A stretch of 64,000 nucleotides of DNA from Bifidobacterium breve (GTDB lineage: Bacteria > Actinomycetota > Actinomycetes > Nanopelagicales > Nanopelagicaceae): NCBI GenBank assembly GCA_945863115.1, contig CAMAYZ010000001.1:62001-126000 (forward strand). The letters run 5' to 3'. Of the stretch, positions 26,688 to 35,727 are shown in pieces. Under the pieces are notes generated by a model. It did not search any database. It worked only from the letters and a program-made list of their open reading frames with translations, and had not been told where the DNA came from. Both the position numbers and the translations under genes were made by a program. The first letter of the stretch is position 1. Every line of letters starts with the position of its first letter.

Positions 26688-27908
26688 ATGTCTGCAGCAG
26701 TTCCTAATCGCACAGTTGGTGTTGGCTTAATCAGTGTTGGCTGGATGGGAAAAGTGCACTCTCGTGCCTACCAATCACTTCCAATTGTTTACCCAGAACT
26801 TGGCATCAAGCCAAGGCTGATCATCGCTGCCGATAATGTGCAAGAGCGCGCTGACTATGCAGTAAATGTTCTTGGTTATGAGACTTCTACTCTGGATTAC
26901 AAAGAAGTCCTGGCCCATCCCGATGTCGATGTAGTTTCAATCTGTGCACCAAACTTTCTGCATGCTGAGATTGGTATTGCTGCCGCGAAAGCTGGCAAGT
27001 CTTTCTGGATTGAAAAGCCAGTAGGACGTGGTGCAACCGAAACTGAAGCGGTAGAAGCAGCAGCAATTGCAGCAGGAGTAACTACAACCATTGGGTTTAA
27101 CTATCGAAATGCACCTGCAGTTGAACATGCTAAACATTTAATTGAAAGTGGCGCACTTGGTCGCATCACAAATATTCGTGGCACTTTCTTTGCAGATTAT
27201 TCAGCTGAACCAAATGGCGCACTCTCTTGGCGCTTCATCCGTAAGTTTGCGGGCAGTGGCGTTCTTGGCGATCTGATGGGTCACTTAGCTGATCTAGTTC
27301 AATATTTAGTTGGGCCAATTTCAGAGGTAAGTGGAATGACTAAAACAATTATTACGCAGCGCCCAGTATTGGAAATGGGAACTGGAACGCACTTCGCAGT
27401 AATCGAAGGCGGAAAGATGGAACCTGTTGAGAACGAAGATTATGCGGGTGCACTAATTCGCTTTGCAGATAGCGCTGTTGCAGCAGGAGCTGTCGGAACA
27501 ATCGAAGCTTCTCGTGTTGCTGTCGGACCACGCGCGAGTTATAACTTTGAAATTTACGGAACCGAAGGTTCAATTAAATGGGACTTCGAACGAATGAATG
27601 AAATAGAAATTGCTATTGGTCGCAAGGGCGAACATGTTGGATATCAACGCGTTATGGCATCACCAGCTTTTGGGGACTTCGGAAACTTCCAGCCAGGCGC
27701 CGGAACTTCAATGGGCTATGACGATTTGAAGATTGTGGAAGCTCGCAAATTTCTTGAAGCATATTTCGGTGGACCAGCAAAGAATTCAAATATCCATGAC
27801 GCGGTATCTGCAGCACGCGTTGTGTCCGGTATTGAAGAATCTGCAGAATCAAAGAAGTGGGTTCCAATCAAACCTGTGACCGGAACTACGGCGGCTATCA
27901 GAAAATAA
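26688..27908 (+). CDS. Gfo/Idh/MocA family oxidoreductase (long, 406 aa)
   Basis: 406 residues with RBS AAGGAAAC before ATG. Rossmann loop variant GVGLISVGWMGKVHSRAYQS, the EKP motif in FWIEKPVGRGATETEAV, the catalytic-region FNYRNAPAVEHAKHLI, and GDLMGHLADLVQYLVG. The longer C-terminal domain is like enzymes acting on inositol or glucoside derivatives. The exact reaction is unknown. It sits between the aldolase and a D-2-hydroxyacid dehydrogenase in the iol operon. Confidence 0.88.
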   Translation: MSAAVPNRTVGVGLISVGWMGKVHSRAYQSLPIVYPELGIKPRLIIAADNVQERADYAVNVLGYETSTLDYKEVLAHPDVDVVSICAPNFLHAEIGIAAAKAGKSFWIEKPVGRGATETEAVEAAAIAAGVTTTIGFNYRNAPAVEHAKHLIESGALGRITNIRGTFFADYSAEPNGALSWRFIRKFAGSGVLGDLMGHLADLVQYLVGPISEVSGMTKTIITQRPVLEMGTGTHFAVIEGGKMEPVENEDYAGALIRFADSAVAAGAVGTIEASRVAVGPRASYNFEIYGTEGSIKWDFERMNEIEIAIGRKGEHVGYQRVMASPAFGDFGNFQPGAGTSMGYDDLKIVEARKFLEAYFGGPAKNSNIHDAVSAARVVSGIEESAESKKWVPIKPVTGTTAAIRK

Positions 27909-28873
27909 TGAGCACCAGTTCAATTCCAGTAATTGTTGGCCTAGGGCCAATATCAAGTGAGATAGTCGCGCCTATTTTGGGTTCGCAATTTACTTATATT
28001 GAAAATCCAACACCGCAAGATTTAGCAATTGCTGAAGGTGCAATAGTTCGAGCCGCATTCGAATTTAATAAATCTGTTTTTGAATCCATGCCAAATCTAA
28101 AAGTAATTGCGCGTACTGGTGTCGGAACCGAATTAGTTGATTTGGACGAAGCCGATGTTCGAAACATCCCGGTCGTTGTTACCCCCGGAAGCAATACCAA
28201 TGCAGTTGCAGAGGGCGTATTTGCTCAGATTCTGCATTTATCAAAGCGTCTTGGTCCGCTGACTAAATTAGTCGCAACCGGAAAATGGAATCAGCGAACA
28301 GATTATCCAGTTGGAGATTTAGCGAATCAAACTTTAGGAATTATTGGTTATGGTCGCATCGGTGCCCAGGTTGCAAAAATCGCAACAGCTTTTGATTTGA
28401 AAGTAATTGCCTTTGATCCATTTGCTGAAATTCCAACCTCACTTAAAGCAGATTCGCTATCTCAGATATTTGTAGAATCAGATGTCATAACTCTTCATGT
28501 TCCGCTAACTCCAGAGACAACCGGAATGATTGGCAAGTCAGAACTTGATTCCATTAAAACCGGAACCATTTTGATCAACTGTTCTCGAGGTGCGCTGATT
28601 GATTTAGATGCGGCTCTCGCTGCACTAAATACCGGAAAACTTGGCGGACTTGGTTTAGATGTATTTGATCCCGAACCACCAAAACATCATCCAATTTTTG
28701 ATCACGAAAACGTTGTTCTAACTCCACATGTAATGGGGCTAAGTAATCAAGCAACGGTCGCGACATATGTGATGGCAGCAGAAGGCGCCCGCGATGTTCT
28801 AACTGGAGTTAAACCAAAAGCAATAGCTAATCTAAAAAATAACCAAAATAATCAAGACAGGAGCACCAAATGA
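27908..28873 (+). CDS. D-2-hydroxyacid dehydrogenase (SerA/phosphoglycerate dehydrogenase-like)
   Basis: About 321 residues from ATG 27908, overlapping the previous stop (TAATG); the track start at 27857 is inside the preceding gene. NAD loop: LGIIGYGRIGAQVAKIATAF then acidic FDPF. Catalytic Arg in INCSRGALIDLDAALAAL, Glu in FDPEPPKHHP, His in LTPHVMGLS. There is no C-terminal ACT domain, so it is a short form. It likely interconverts a 2-oxo and D-2-hydroxy sugar acid in this cluster rather than making serine (inference). Confidence 0.87.
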   Translation: MSTSSIPVIVGLGPISSEIVAPILGSQFTYIENPTPQDLAIAEGAIVRAAFEFNKSVFESMPNLKVIARTGVGTELVDLDEADVRNIPVVVTPGSNTNAVAEGVFAQILHLSKRLGPLTKLVATGKWNQRTDYPVGDLANQTLGIIGYGRIGAQVAKIATAFDLKVIAFDPFAEIPTSLKADSLSQIFVESDVITLHVPLTPETTGMIGKSELDSIKTGTILINCSRGALIDLDAALAALNTGKLGGLGLDVFDPEPPKHHPIFDHENVVLTPHVMGLSNQATVATYVMAAEGARDVLTGVKPKAIANLKNNQNNQDRSTK

Positions 28874-29772
28874 GTGCAAAAAACGCAAAGATCGCAGCAG
28901 CACCTATTTCATGGGGAGTTTGCGAAGTTCCAGGTTGGGGACATCAAATGTCGCCCGAAAGAGTTTTAAAGGAGATGGCAGAACTCGGATTCAGTGCAAC
29001 TGAATTCGGTCCTGAAGGATTCTTACCAATGGAACCAGCACTCAAGGCTTCTATTCTTAAAGAACATAACATGACTGCAGTAGGTGGCTTTGTTCCAGTT
29101 ATTTTGCACCGTGCCGATCACGATCCAATTCCAGGTGTTCAAAAAGAACTTGAAGGATATGTTGCTGCTGGCGCAAAGACTTTAGTTCTTGCGGCGAATT
29201 CTGGAATCACCGGATACGATGAAAAGCTTCCAGTTTTGACCGATGCTGAGTGGGATATTTTGTTTAATAATCTCAATCGCATTCAGGCCGAAGCGGCAAA
29301 GATTGGCGTGAAGTCAGTGCTGCACCCTCACGTTGGAACTATGGTTGAAACTGCTGATCATGTAAACCGAGTTGTTAAAGGTTCAACAATTCCATTCTGT
29401 TTAGATACCGGTCACATGATGATTGGTGGCACAGATATCGTCGCATTCTCAAAGGATCACGCAGATCGCGTTGCGCATTCACATCTTAAAGATGTAAACA
29501 ACGCAATGGCAGCAAAAGTTCGCTCACATGAAGTTACTTACTATGACGGAATGTTGGCCGGCCTTTACACACCACTTGGCCAAGGCGACGCAAATATTCG
29601 CGCCGTTGTTCGTAACTTGGTAATGGCTGGATATGAAGGTTGGTTTGTTCTCGAACAAGACAACGCATTAAGCGCAGAGCCAGCAATCGGAGCCGGCCCA
29701 TTTAAAGATGCAAAAGCTAGTGTGGAATTCCTTCGCCAAGTTCTTGCAGAACTAGTTAGCGAAGGTTTCTAA
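28870..29772 (+). CDS. iolE: Inosose dehydratase IolE (TIM-barrel)
   Basis: 300 residues of the sugar isomerase/endonuclease-IV-like TIM barrel. N-terminal AAAPISWGVCEVPGWGHQMSP is characteristic of IolE. Metal-site residues appear in SVLHPHVGTMVET, FCLDTGHMMIGG, AHSHLKDVN and GWFVLEQD. IolE dehydrates 2-keto-myo-inositol (inosose) to the dione cleaved by IolD. It overlaps the preceding gene by ATGA and is the last gene of the operon, 4 bp from convergent iolG. Confidence 0.88.
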   Translation: MSAKNAKIAAAPISWGVCEVPGWGHQMSPERVLKEMAELGFSATEFGPEGFLPMEPALKASILKEHNMTAVGGFVPVILHRADHDPIPGVQKELEGYVAAGAKTLVLAANSGITGYDEKLPVLTDAEWDILFNNLNRIQAEAAKIGVKSVLHPHVGTMVETADHVNRVVKGSTIPFCLDTGHMMIGGTDIVAFSKDHADRVAHSHLKDVNNAMAAKVRSHEVTYYDGMLAGLYTPLGQGDANIRAVVRNLVMAGYEGWFVLEQDNALSAEPAIGAGPFKDAKASVEFLRQVLAELVSEGF

Positions 29773-29776
29773 AGCC

Positions 29777-30778
29777 TTATAGCTTTACGACTTTGCCCGT
29801 CTTTGCAGATTCGGTTGCAGCATCAGCAAGTATCAACGCTTTGCAGCCATCTTCATAAGTCGGGTTTAGTTGTTTCCCGGTCTCGATACTCTCGATAAAT
29901 AGCGCGAGCTCTTTGCGATATGAAGCGGCGTATCGCTCTAAGAAGAAGTTTAGGTATGGATCAAGTTGTTCGCTGTGATCAGACTTAAAGCTACGAACAG
30001 ATGTTGGCGCAACGTTTGTAACCTGAAGCATTCCCTTATCGCCAAAAGCTTCTAGACGTTGGTCATATCCATATGAAGAGTGGCGTGAGTTAATGATTGA
30101 AACTAACTTGCCATCAGTGCTTCGCAAGTTTGTAATCGCAGTATCGAAGTCACCTTCAGCTTTTATTTCAGAGCTAAATGCATTGGTCGCAAAGGTGCTT
30201 ACTTCAGCAATATCGCCAACGAAATAACGCGCAATATCAAAATCATGAATCACTTGGTCGCGGAAAATTCCGCCAGATACTGCGATGTATGACTGTGGTG
30301 GTGGCGCAGGATCGCGACTCGTAAGAACTAACTGCTCAAGATTTCCAAGTTCGCCAGCTTTAACTCGAGCATAAACAGCAGCAAAGTTTGGGTCATAACG
30401 ACGGTTAAAAGCTATTGAAACGTTGGTCTTTGAATTAGCGACCTTATCTTTGATTGTGTTTGCACGATTGATATCGAGATCAACTGGCTTCTCGCATAGA
30501 ACGTGAATACCGGCATCGATTGAACGGCTGATTAAATCTACGTGAGTTGGGGTAGGGGAGCCGACGATAATTGCATCTACGTCGCCTTTGGTGAAGATAT
30601 CGTTTACATCGGTTGTGTATTTTGCACCGTATTGATTTGCAAGTTTTGCTGCGCTCTCTTCGATTGCATCAACAACAACTACAAGTTCGGCACCTGCTGT
30701 GTCATTAACACTTCCAGAGTGCACAATGCCAATACGGCCCGCACCGATTACACCGATTCGTAAATTCTTCTTTGACAT
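29777..30778 (-). CDS. iolG: Inositol 2-dehydrogenase IolG
   Basis: A 333-residue Gfo/Idh/MocA enzyme of the IolG type. NAD loop: RIGVIGAGRIGIVHSGS. Catalytic Lys in VLCEKPVDLD. The family-specific SIAFNRRYDPNFAAV, SRDPAPPPQSYI and the catalytic DQVIHDFDIARYFVG are present. It oxidises myo-inositol to 2-keto-myo-inositol with NAD+, the entry reaction. RBS GGGGGA lies just upstream of its ATG. A second IolG-like gene lies 30 bp upstream on the same strand. Confidence 0.9.
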   Translation of the reverse strand: MSKKNLRIGVIGAGRIGIVHSGSVNDTAGAELVVVVDAIEESAAKLANQYGAKYTTDVNDIFTKGDVDAIIVGSPTPTHVDLISRSIDAGIHVLCEKPVDLDINRANTIKDKVANSKTNVSIAFNRRYDPNFAAVYARVKAGELGNLEQLVLTSRDPAPPPQSYIAVSGGIFRDQVIHDFDIARYFVGDIAEVSTFATNAFSSEIKAEGDFDTAITNLRSTDGKLVSIINSRHSSYGYDQRLEAFGDKGMLQVTNVAPTSVRSFKSDHSEQLDPYLNFFLERYAASYRKELALFIESIETGKQLNPTYEDGCKALILADAATESAKTGKVVKL

Positions 30779-30808
30779 TTTTCCCCCGTAGTAGTCAGGG
30801 AATAAATA

Positions 30809-31819
30809 CTAGTTATAGAAGGCTGGTTTTGCCACGTATGTAGCAGATACTTTTTCGCCAGACTTCAGTGATTTCAATCCAGCTTCAACTACTGCAACTG
30901 ACATATATCCATCCCAAGCATTTGGGCCGCCAATTTGTCCAATTTTGGCGGCATTGATCCAAGATTGAATCTCGTCGTCATATGCTCGTGCAAATCTTGT
31001 TAAATATGAAACATGTTCTGAAGTGCTTGAACGTCCGGATTCCCATGTTGTCATTCCAGTTGAGCGTCCAATTTCACTGACGCCCTTCTGGAAAACTGCT
31101 TCAGTAATAACTTGATAGCCAAATTGAACTGAAACATTCATTTCAACAGTCGCGATTACGCCAGATTCAGTTTCAAGTAGAACCAAAATTGGTTCGTTCA
31201 AACGTTCTGGGGCCAACTTATTTCGCTTAAGTTGTTTTACCTCAGCTGAAACTATCGGTGAATTAGTTAAGAATCGAACGATATCTATTTCATGAGAAAC
31301 CGAATCAGCAATCAACATTTCATTTCCATACCAATCAGGGACTGATGGATTTCGGTGAGCGCAATGCAGGGCAAGTAATTCACCGAGAGAGTTCCCGGAT
31401 ATTTGCTTCTGCAATTCAATGTAACCCTCGTCAAAGCGGCGCATAAAGCCAACCTGAATGATCTTCTTGCCACTCGCTACTTCAGCTTCGACTACGCGCA
31501 GCGCTGAAGGAACATCAGGAGTCATAGGCTTTTCGCACAAAACTGGCAGCCCCGCAGTAATTATCGGCATTAATACTTCTTCGTGAAAAGCACCAGGTGT
31601 TGCGACTAGCGCTGCATCTATCAAACCACTCGCAATTGCTTCAGCTATGTTTGCAAATTGTTTTGCATCTGGCGCATGTTTCAATGCTTCGGTTGCGCGA
31701 GCAGAATCTGGTTCAACAATTGCAGTAACGATCGCGCCCGACATTCGGGTGTTGATACGGATTATGTGATCGGTGCCCATTGCGCCGGTGCCGATGACGC
31801 AAACTCTTAGGTCTGCCAC
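30809..31819 (-). CDS. IolG-like inositol/sugar dehydrogenase (second copy)
   Basis: 336 residues. LRVCVIGTGAMGTDHIIRIN, the EKPMTPDVPSA loop, IQVGFMRRFDEGYIEL and the active-site SVSHEIDIVRFLT are typical of actinobacterial IolG-type enzymes. It may act on another inositol stereoisomer (scyllo or chiro) or on a different cyclitol. It is clearly divergent from the other copy, so not a recent duplication. It lies 5 bp after trhO and 30 bp before iolG, so the three may be co-transcribed. Confidence 0.85.
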   Translation of the reverse strand: MADLRVCVIGTGAMGTDHIIRINTRMSGAIVTAIVEPDSARATEALKHAPDAKQFANIAEAIASGLIDAALVATPGAFHEEVLMPIITAGLPVLCEKPMTPDVPSALRVVEAEVASGKKIIQVGFMRRFDEGYIELQKQISGNSLGELLALHCAHRNPSVPDWYGNEMLIADSVSHEIDIVRFLTNSPIVSAEVKQLKRNKLAPERLNEPILVLLETESGVIATVEMNVSVQFGYQVITEAVFQKGVSEIGRSTGMTTWESGRSSTSEHVSYLTRFARAYDDEIQSWINAAKIGQIGGPNAWDGYMSVAVVEAGLKSLKSGEKVSATYVAKPAFYN

Positions 31820-31824
31820 TTTTC

Positions 31825-32733
31825 TTAGCCAACCATTTCAGCGTCGCGCTTATTAGCGCCAGAGTGCACACAACTTAAATTCGAGTCCAGCTTTGAACAA
31901 TCTGCGCAGAGCAGGATTAATTCGTGGCAGCTTGCCGTCGCGCAGTTAAAGAAGGTATTTGTCTTTGCGCTGCATCGTTCACATTCGCCAATAACCTTTG
32001 TCTTTGTTGAGAAATCTATCGCCATCCGGCCATCAAAGGTAAAGAGTGAGCCTTCCCAGAGCGAATCATCGCCGAACTTATTTCCATATCTAACGATGCC
32101 ACCTTCGATTTGGTAAACCTCTTTAAATCCACGTTTGACCATAACAGCCGACAAGATTTCGCAGCGGATTCCACCAGTGCAATATGTAACAATCGGCTTA
32201 TCTTTAATGTGATCGTATTTGCCACTCTCAATTTCGCTTATAAAATCTCGGCTGCTTTCAACATCAGGAACTATTGCATTCTTGAATTTCCCGATCTTGG
32301 CTTCAAAGGCGTTGCGGCCATCAAAGAAGACAACTTCCTCGCCGCGCTCTTCAACTAATTTATCCACTTCATATGGTTTCAAATGTTTTCCGCCATTTAT
32401 AACACCGTTTATATCGACATCAATTTCAGCCGGGCTGCCGAATGCTACAAGTTCATCTTTAACGCGGACATTCAACCTTGGGAAATCTTCGCCAGTTCCA
32501 CTGGACCATTTGAAATCAATCTTTTTAAAGCCTGGATATTTTTTGGTGGTCTTAACATACTTTTTAAGTGCAGACATATCGCCGCCAACAGTTCCATTGA
32601 TTCCGTGCTTTGAAACCAAGATTCTTCCCTTGATATTTAAGGATTCACAGAGCGCCTGTTGCCATAAGCGAACAGCTTCTGGGTCAGCTATCGGCGTGAA
32701 GCCGTAATAGAGAAGTATCTTCTGGAGTTCCAC
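31825..32733 (-). CDS. trhO: tRNA uridine(34) hydroxylase TrhO (rhodanese family)
   Basis: 302 residues with a GTG start ([21 protein letters not shown]). An N-terminal acylphosphatase-like domain ([21 protein letters not shown]) is followed by a rhodanese domain with active site [18 protein letters not shown]-terminal cysteine-rich segment ([24 protein letters not shown]) is likely zinc-binding. TrhO (YceA family) hydroxylates U34 of certain tRNAs, a prephenate-independent route to 5-hydroxyuridine. It is divergent from the 84-residue membrane protein. Confidence 0.9.
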   Translation of the reverse strand: MELQKILLYYGFTPIADPEAVRLWQQALCESLNIKGRILVSKHGINGTVGGDMSALKKYVKTTKKYPGFKKIDFKWSSGTGEDFPRLNVRVKDELVAFGSPAEIDVDINGVINGGKHLKPYEVDKLVEERGEEVVFFDGRNAFEAKIGKFKNAIVPDVESSRDFISEIESGKYDHIKDKPIVTYCTGGIRCEILSAVMVKRGFKEVYQIEGGIVRYGNKFGDDSLWEGSLFTFDGRMAIDFSTKTKVIGECERCSAKTNTFFNCATASCHELILLCADCSKLDSNLSCVHSGANKRDAEMVG

Positions 32734-32770
32734 AGCATTATCTTAACGAGCCAAGCGTTAGGATTAAACC

Positions 32771-33025
32771 GTGGAATACAGAAAAATCTGGCGCGGAGTT
32801 CCAACTCCAGTGCGTAAGTTGATTGTCATGGTTATTGGATTCACGCTTATTGCCATCGGGGGAGTCTTAATTATTCTTCCCGGTCCATTCACGCTGCCCT
32901 TTGTTATCGGCGGACTCTTTATTCTCGCAATTGAATTTACTTGGGCCAGATCACTTCTGACTAAAGCACAAGAATCCGCAAAGAGAGTTGATCCACGAAA
33001 GCTTAGAAAACGTAAGCCAGAATAG
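32771..33025 (+). CDS. PGPGW/TIGR02611-like small membrane protein
   Basis: 84 residues with a GTG start and two hydrophobic segments around IILPGPFTLPFVIGGLFILA and a basic C-terminus (RKLRKRKPE). The ILPGP-containing turn between helices is the hallmark of this small actinobacterial membrane family. Function unknown. It is followed by speB after a clear AAAGGAG RBS. Confidence 0.75.
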   Translation: MEYRKIWRGVPTPVRKLIVMVIGFTLIAIGGVLIILPGPFTLPFVIGGLFILAIEFTWARSLLTKAQESAKRVDPRKLRKRKPE

Positions 33026-33044
33026 TTATAGAAAGGAGAGCAGA

Positions 33045-34043
33045 ATGACTAACCACGGAAACATGTATGGACCTGCCTTCACCTTTCTTGGTATTCCAAC
33101 ATGCGACTTAGATGATCCAGCAACATATAAAGGTGCCGATGTAATCATCGTTGGTGCTCCAATCGATTCCGGAACTTCACATCGTTCTGGTGCAAAGTTT
33201 GGGCCGCAAGCAATTCGAGGCGGAGATTATTTACCTCATGATGGATCAAGACCGCATCTTGCACTTCGAACCGATGGACTAAAAGATGTTAAAGTTTTTG
33301 ATGCTGGTGATTTGTTAATGCCCGGGGGAGACCTCGTTAAATCACTTGAAGTTTTGAAAGCGGCAACCGAAAAAATTTCTCGCGCCGGAATAATTCCAGT
33401 TGTGCTTGGCGGCGATCATTCAATTGCGTCAGCCGATGTTGCTGGAATCGCGATGCATCGTGGTAAAGGCAAAATCTCGATGATTCACTTTGATGCGCAC
33501 GCCGATACCGGCGAAGATCAATTTGGTGCACTTGTTGGACACGGAACCCCGATGCGAAATCTAATAAACAATGGATATGTTCGCGGTGATCGCTTTCTAC
33601 AACTCGGGCTTCGTGGGTATTGGCCAGAAGACAAAACGCTAAATTGGATGCGAGATCAAGGTATGCGCTCATACGAGATGACTGAAATTCATCACCGAGG
33701 TTTAAAAGCGGTTCTAGATGAATCTTTCGCAACTCTTACAAGTGAATGCGACGGTGTTTTTTTATCTGTTGACATTGATGTCGTCGATCCAGGGATGGCA
33801 CCAGGAACCGGAACTCCAGAACCAGGTGGAATGACAAGTCGCGAATTACTTGAAGCCGTTCGCAGAATTTGTCTTGAACTTCCTATCGTTGGTATCGATA
33901 TTGTCGAAGTTGCCCCACCATTTGATAACGCAGATATAACTGCAATTCTTGCAAACCGAGTTGTTCTAGAGGCGCTCTCTGCAATTGCAAAACGTCGAAA
34001 TGGTTCGGCATACAATCCAGCTCAGAACCTGCTTGATCGTTAA
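33045..34043 (+). CDS. speB: Agmatinase / ureohydrolase SpeB
   Basis: About 332 residues. ATG 33045 is preceded by AAAGGAGAG and replaces the track's start at 32988, which lies inside the previous gene. Binuclear Mn-site motifs of the ureohydrolase family: GGDHSIAS, FDAHADTGED and SVDIDVVDPGMAPGTGTPEP. N-terminal GAPIDSGTSHRSGAKFGPQA is typical of agmatinase. The expected reaction is agmatine to putrescine plus urea; related guanidino substrates (for example guanidinobutyrate) cannot be excluded. No ureolytic or polyamine neighbours are present. Confidence 0.88.
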   Translation: MTNHGNMYGPAFTFLGIPTCDLDDPATYKGADVIIVGAPIDSGTSHRSGAKFGPQAIRGGDYLPHDGSRPHLALRTDGLKDVKVFDAGDLLMPGGDLVKSLEVLKAATEKISRAGIIPVVLGGDHSIASADVAGIAMHRGKGKISMIHFDAHADTGEDQFGALVGHGTPMRNLINNGYVRGDRFLQLGLRGYWPEDKTLNWMRDQGMRSYEMTEIHHRGLKAVLDESFATLTSECDGVFLSVDIDVVDPGMAPGTGTPEPGGMTSRELLEAVRRICLELPIVGIDIVEVAPPFDNADITAILANRVVLEALSAIAKRRNGSAYNPAQNLLDR

Positions 34044-34059
34044 TTCGATTGCTAAACCC

Positions 34060-34659
34060 ATGACTTTGCTACATAGCCTCGACCTGCTTTCAACATTTGT
34101 CTTCGCGCTTGTTGGTGCACGGGTAGCAGCTGATAAAGGACTCGATTACGGCGGTATCGCCTTCATCGCAGCAATTGCATCGGTATCAGGCGGAACCCTT
34201 AGAAATGTGTTTCTCGGTATCCAGCCAAACTGGACCATTGATCCGTGGATTATTTCGAGCGTAATTGCCGCAGTTTTTATTACATTAGTTCTTAGGCGCG
34301 TGACACATATCGGTAAGACGCTTTTGATTATGGACACATTTGGTCTGGCTGTTGCAACAATGTCCGGAGCTCAATTAGCAGCTGAGATGGAAATCAAATG
34401 GTTTGCCGCAATTTTGTTAGGTGTTATCACTGCAGTAACTGGCGGGCTATTGCGAGATGTGCTCTGTCAGCTGGAACCAGTTCTTTTGCACCGCGAAACA
34501 ATTGGAACATCTTCACTTATGGGAGCAATTACTTTTGTGGCTTTAATTCAGATTGATCTATCACAGAATTTGGCCGCCCTTCTTGGAGGATTAGTAGTAA
34601 TTCTTACCCGCGTAATTTCAATCCAATTCGATTTACATCTTCCGAAATTCACTAAGTAA
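34060..34659 (+). CDS. UPF0126/TRIC-type membrane protein (YicG-like)
   Basis: About 199 residues from ATG 34060 (the track start at 33985 overlaps speB out of frame). Two repeated three-helix modules with the conserved glycine-rich loops AIASVSGGTLRNVFLG and TAVTGGLLRDVLCQ identify the UPF0126 family, structurally related to trimeric intracellular cation channels. Ions carried in bacteria are unproven; glycine transport has been suggested for some members. Confidence 0.85.
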   Translation: MTLLHSLDLLSTFVFALVGARVAADKGLDYGGIAFIAAIASVSGGTLRNVFLGIQPNWTIDPWIISSVIAAVFITLVLRRVTHIGKTLLIMDTFGLAVATMSGAQLAAEMEIKWFAAILLGVITAVTGGLLRDVLCQLEPVLLHRETIGTSSLMGAITFVALIQIDLSQNLAALLGGLVVILTRVISIQFDLHLPKFTK

Positions 34660-34732
34660 CAATCATGGCGAAGGTAATTAAAGGTAGCCAAAATCGCAAT
34701 ATGGATTGTCCAACTGTGGTTGTATTGCACTC

Positions 34733-35674
34733 ATGAGCACACCTTCGCGCGGAAAGATTTGGGGAGCGCTTTGGGTGGTCTACATCGTTTGGGGATCTAC
34801 GTATTTAGCAATTGAATATTCAATTCGCTCGATGCCTCCACTGTTGGCGATGGGATCCAGATTCCTTGCAGCAGGACTATTGATGGGTTTCGTGCTCGCT
34901 ATTAAATATGGTCTAGGGTTTTTAAAAATTACAAGAAGGCAGATTCCTTTCTTAGCTCTACTAGGTGCACTCTTGTTGGGGCTTGGTCTTGGAATGGTGA
35001 CTCTGGCTCAATTCAATGATGTTCCATCCGGCATGGTTGCGTTATTGATTTCAGCTCTTCCATTTTGGATTGCCATCTTTAAAGCAATCGATGGCGCAAA
35101 AACTTCCATTTGGAGTTGGGTCGGAATCGCAATTGGATTCGTCGGTGTCGGTATTTTGTTGATTCCAGAATTGTCCAAACCGAATAATAGCGCTCATATT
35201 TTATGGATGTTTATGGTGATTCTTGGAAATCTTGGTTGGGCATTTGGAACTTATATTGCTCCGCGTCTTGATTTACCAAAGAGCACTTTGGTTGTCACTT
35301 GTTACCAAATGCTTCTTGGCGGAATCGCCATGTCACTTGCAGGGCTTGTCTTCGGTGAAAATGTCGGAGATCTTTTGGATGCAACCATTTCATCATGGTT
35401 GTGGTGGGTATTTTTAGTTTTGATTGGATCAATTGCAACCTATACCTGTTATCTCTGGCTTGTCGGTAACGCTCCGGTAGGTTTAATTGCGACTTATGCG
35501 TACGTTAATCCGGTCATCGCGGTTTCACTTGGAGTTTTATTTCTCGAAGAAAAGCTTTCAATCACTTTGCTAATTGGTGCAATCGTCGTGATTCTCGGCG
35601 TATTTCTAGTAGTTAGAGTTGAAGCGCGCTCAGTTGGAAAAGCAGAACCTAGTTTGGAAGTTGATCAGAAGTAG
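34733..35674 (+). CDS. EamA/DMT superfamily transporter
   Basis: About 313 residues from ATG 34733 (MSTPSRGKIWGALW); the track start at 34706 adds nine residues. Ten hydrophobic helices in two EamA repeats; WVVYIVWGSTYLAIEYSIRSMPP is the family N-terminus, and LIATYAYVNPVIAVSLGVLFLEE marks the end of repeat 2. It is probably an exporter of small metabolites; substrate unknown. Not closely similar to the first DMT protein at 2972-3871. Confidence 0.85.
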   Translation: MSTPSRGKIWGALWVVYIVWGSTYLAIEYSIRSMPPLLAMGSRFLAAGLLMGFVLAIKYGLGFLKITRRQIPFLALLGALLLGLGLGMVTLAQFNDVPSGMVALLISALPFWIAIFKAIDGAKTSIWSWVGIAIGFVGVGILLIPELSKPNNSAHILWMFMVILGNLGWAFGTYIAPRLDLPKSTLVVTCYQMLLGGIAMSLAGLVFGENVGDLLDATISSWLWWVFLVLIGSIATYTCYLWLVGNAPVGLIATYAYVNPVIAVSLGVLFLEEKLSITLLIGAIVVILGVFLVVRVEARSVGKAEPSLEVDQK

Positions 35675-35727
35675 AAAAGTTCTCGCAGGCTATTTCCTTA
35701 AGAAGCATCCCTAGTTAGAGTTCAATA

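Noticed and set aside
29771-29786. AAAGC-N6-GCTTT as a bidirectional terminator between iolE and iolG
   Set aside because: Only a 5-bp AT-rich stem and no T run of useful length; too weak to annotate.
32219-32707. 162-residue plus-strand ORF
   Set aside because: Antisense to trhO, which has intact rhodanese and Cys-cluster motifs.
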